Assembly: GCA_964473525.1 (NCBI GenBank) | Contig: CAYYPK010000018.1 | Span: 73,910-137,909 of the forward strand | Direction: 5' to 3' | Length of the DNA stretch: 64,000 bases | Origin: GCA-2687025 sp964473525 | GTDB lineage: Bacteria; Poribacteria; WGA-4E; GCA-2687025 | Part shown: piece after piece, positions 63,234-64,000 of the stretch | Numbering within the stretch: the stretch's first letter is position 1 | Layout of the letters: the number at the start of each line of letters is the position of its first letter | Made by a program: the position numbers and the translations under genes | The notes under the pieces: generated by a model | What the model was told of the DNA's origin: nothing | The model's input: the letters and a program-made list of their open reading frames with translations, nothing else | Database searches by the model: none

Positions 63234-64000
63234 GTGGTCCCGCACTTCCGAACACCCATCTCCTGGCTGATCGCCCTGACAGTCATCCTGGCCGCGTGTG
63301 GCGGCGACTCCGACGACACGTTCCATAGAGACGAGAAGTCGGACGATGGCACGGCGGTCGACGTGGACGGTGATGACACAGACCTTCCCGAGGCCGTTGG
63401 CTTGCGTATCGCGTTCATGTCCAACCGCGATGGCAACAACGAGGTCTATGTCATGGACGCGGATGGCGCGAACGCAACGAACCTGACCAACCACGACGAG
63501 TGGGACGACTGTCCTAGTTGGTCGCCCGACGGGCGCCGTATCGCGTTCAGGACGACCCGTGCCGGTAACTCCGAGATCCACGTCATGCACGCGGACGGAG
63601 GCGAACCGACAAACCTGACGAATCACCGAGACCACGACTCTGATCCCTCTTGGTCTCCCGACGGTAGCCGCATCGCGTTTGAACGTGCCGATCTCGCCGC
63701 GATCGGTGTTGGGCGAGATATCTACGTCATGGATGAGGACGGAGCAAACCAGGAGAACCTGACCAACCATCCGGGCAATGACACCTCTCCAGACTGGTCG
63801 CCTGATGGGAGCCGCATCGCGTTCACGTCAGATCGCGGCGGCTCCCTCGAGGTCTATGTCATGGATGCGGATGGGGGCGGGCTGACAAATCTCACGAACC
63901 ACCCCGCGCGGGACGGTCTCGCCGTCTGGGCGCCCGACGGCGAACATCTTGCCTTCCGGTCCTTCCGCGAAGGTAACTGGGAGCTGTATGTCATGGACGC
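63234..64000 (+). CDS. PD40 (TolB-like) propeller lipoprotein, 3'-truncated
   Basis: The frame starts at a GTG (AGGGGA ribosome site five bases upstream) and runs off the window end. The signal peptide ends with lipobox 'LAACGG'. An acidic spacer and at least five PD40 blades follow, of the form 'NREVYVMDADG' and 'WSPDGSRIAF' (seen as 'NEVYVMDADGANATNLTNH', 'EIHVMHADGGEPTNLTNH', 'DIYVMDEDGANQENLTNH' and 'EVYVMDADGGGLTNLTNH'). The family includes TolB and many envelope propellers; the 'NLTNH' blade ending suggests recent repeat amplification. The role is unknown; surface or periplasmic binding is likely. Confidence 0.8.
   Translation, partial: MVPHFRTPISWLIALTVILAACGGDSDDTFHRDEKSDDGTAVDVDGDDTDLPEAVGLRIAFMSNRDGNNEVYVMDADGANATNLTNHDEWDDCPSWSPDGRRIAFRTTRAGNSEIHVMHADGGEPTNLTNHRDHDSDPSWSPDGSRIAFERADLAAIGVGRDIYVMDEDGANQENLTNHPGNDTSPDWSPDGSRIAFTSDRGGSLEVYVMDADGGGLTNLTNHPARDGLAVWAPDGEHLAFRSFREGNWELYVMD

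Noticed and set aside
1..64000. CRISPR arrays, tRNA, rRNA, transposases and phage structural genes
   Set aside because: I looked for regularly spaced repeats, tRNA T-arm-like sequences and DDE or tyrosine recombinase motifs and found none that held up. The only regular direct repeats are the 16-bp and 126-bp ones inside genes.

Overview
The window is GC-rich (roughly 60 percent or more by eye), densely coding DNA from a Gram-negative-type bacterium: there are several signal peptides and lipoboxes, a beta-barrel outer-membrane candidate, and ABC transporters with separate periplasmic binding proteins. The gene mix resembles uncultured, often host- or sponge-associated lineages such as Poribacteria or Latescibacterota: a phytanoyl-CoA dioxygenase, Gfo/Idh/MocA dehydrogenases, xylose-isomerase-like TIM barrels, LamG, WD40, TPR and ankyrin proteins, STAND NTPases, and a protein ending in a KLATTW tail. 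That placement is inference; there is no rRNA or tRNA gene in the window to confirm it.

Region 1-16.7 kb. A truncated membrane protein and a PfkB sugar kinase lie on the plus strand. A long minus-strand carbohydrate-use cluster follows, read from 13.9 kb down to 2.6 kb: a CUT1 ABC transporter with an unusual layout (binding protein fused to the MalF-type permease, and a MalG-type permease with a roughly 300-residue insert), a ParD/ParE toxin-antitoxin pair, a TIM-barrel isomerase coupled to a Gfo/Idh/MocA dehydrogenase, a multidomain glycoside hydrolase, and an ECF sigma factor with an ankyrin tail. Housekeeping-type genes follow (YgjP-like metallopeptidase, LamG-like exported protein, DUF1802).

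Region 16.8-27.4 kb. Plus-strand genes: a CtpA protease, a PolX-PHP protein whose polymerase site is degenerate, a triple-receiver protein with a cyclase domain behind a palindromic promoter, a TIM-barrel protein, a four-cluster ferredoxin, and a very large metallopeptidase/propeller/barrel protein.

Region 27.4-39.4 kb. Gene remnants (DegT aminotransferase, sigma-54 activator tail), a second ECF factor, a GNAT acetyltransferase, and a divergent pair of Rieske units: a Rieske-GAF-PAS-sigma54 activator facing a Rieske-helical protein operon. A frameshifted ParB-like gene coupled to a nuclease-like gene may be a defence module.

Region 39.8-48.3 kb. A minus-strand run: phytanoyl-CoA dioxygenase, a second CUT1 transporter (its MalF gene frameshifted in a G6 tract), a thioredoxin-fold gene broken by a 16-bp tandem triplication, a periplasmic sugar-binding lipoprotein and a TPR lipoprotein. 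Neither transporter has its ATPase in the window, so a shared ATPase encoded elsewhere is likely.

Region 48.4-64 kb. A third ECF sigma factor overlaps a double-FHA protein and precedes a TPR-metallopeptidase. Then come a TPR membrane protein, a LysM/L,D-transpeptidase homologue lacking the catalytic cysteine, a second Gfo/Idh/MocA protein, a metallophosphoesterase, a tautomerase, a small two-helix membrane protein overlapping an NB-ARC-TPR STAND NTPase, an AAA-WD40 STAND protein, and the start of a PD40-propeller lipoprotein.

The most notable items are the candidate defence modules (38-39 kb; 56.7-63 kb), three enzymes whose catalytic residues are missing while the fold or a second domain is retained, the Rieske-sigma54 fusion, and the unusual ABC permeases. 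Three genes in 38-46 kb are interrupted by small indels; whether these are real or assembly errors must be checked on reads.
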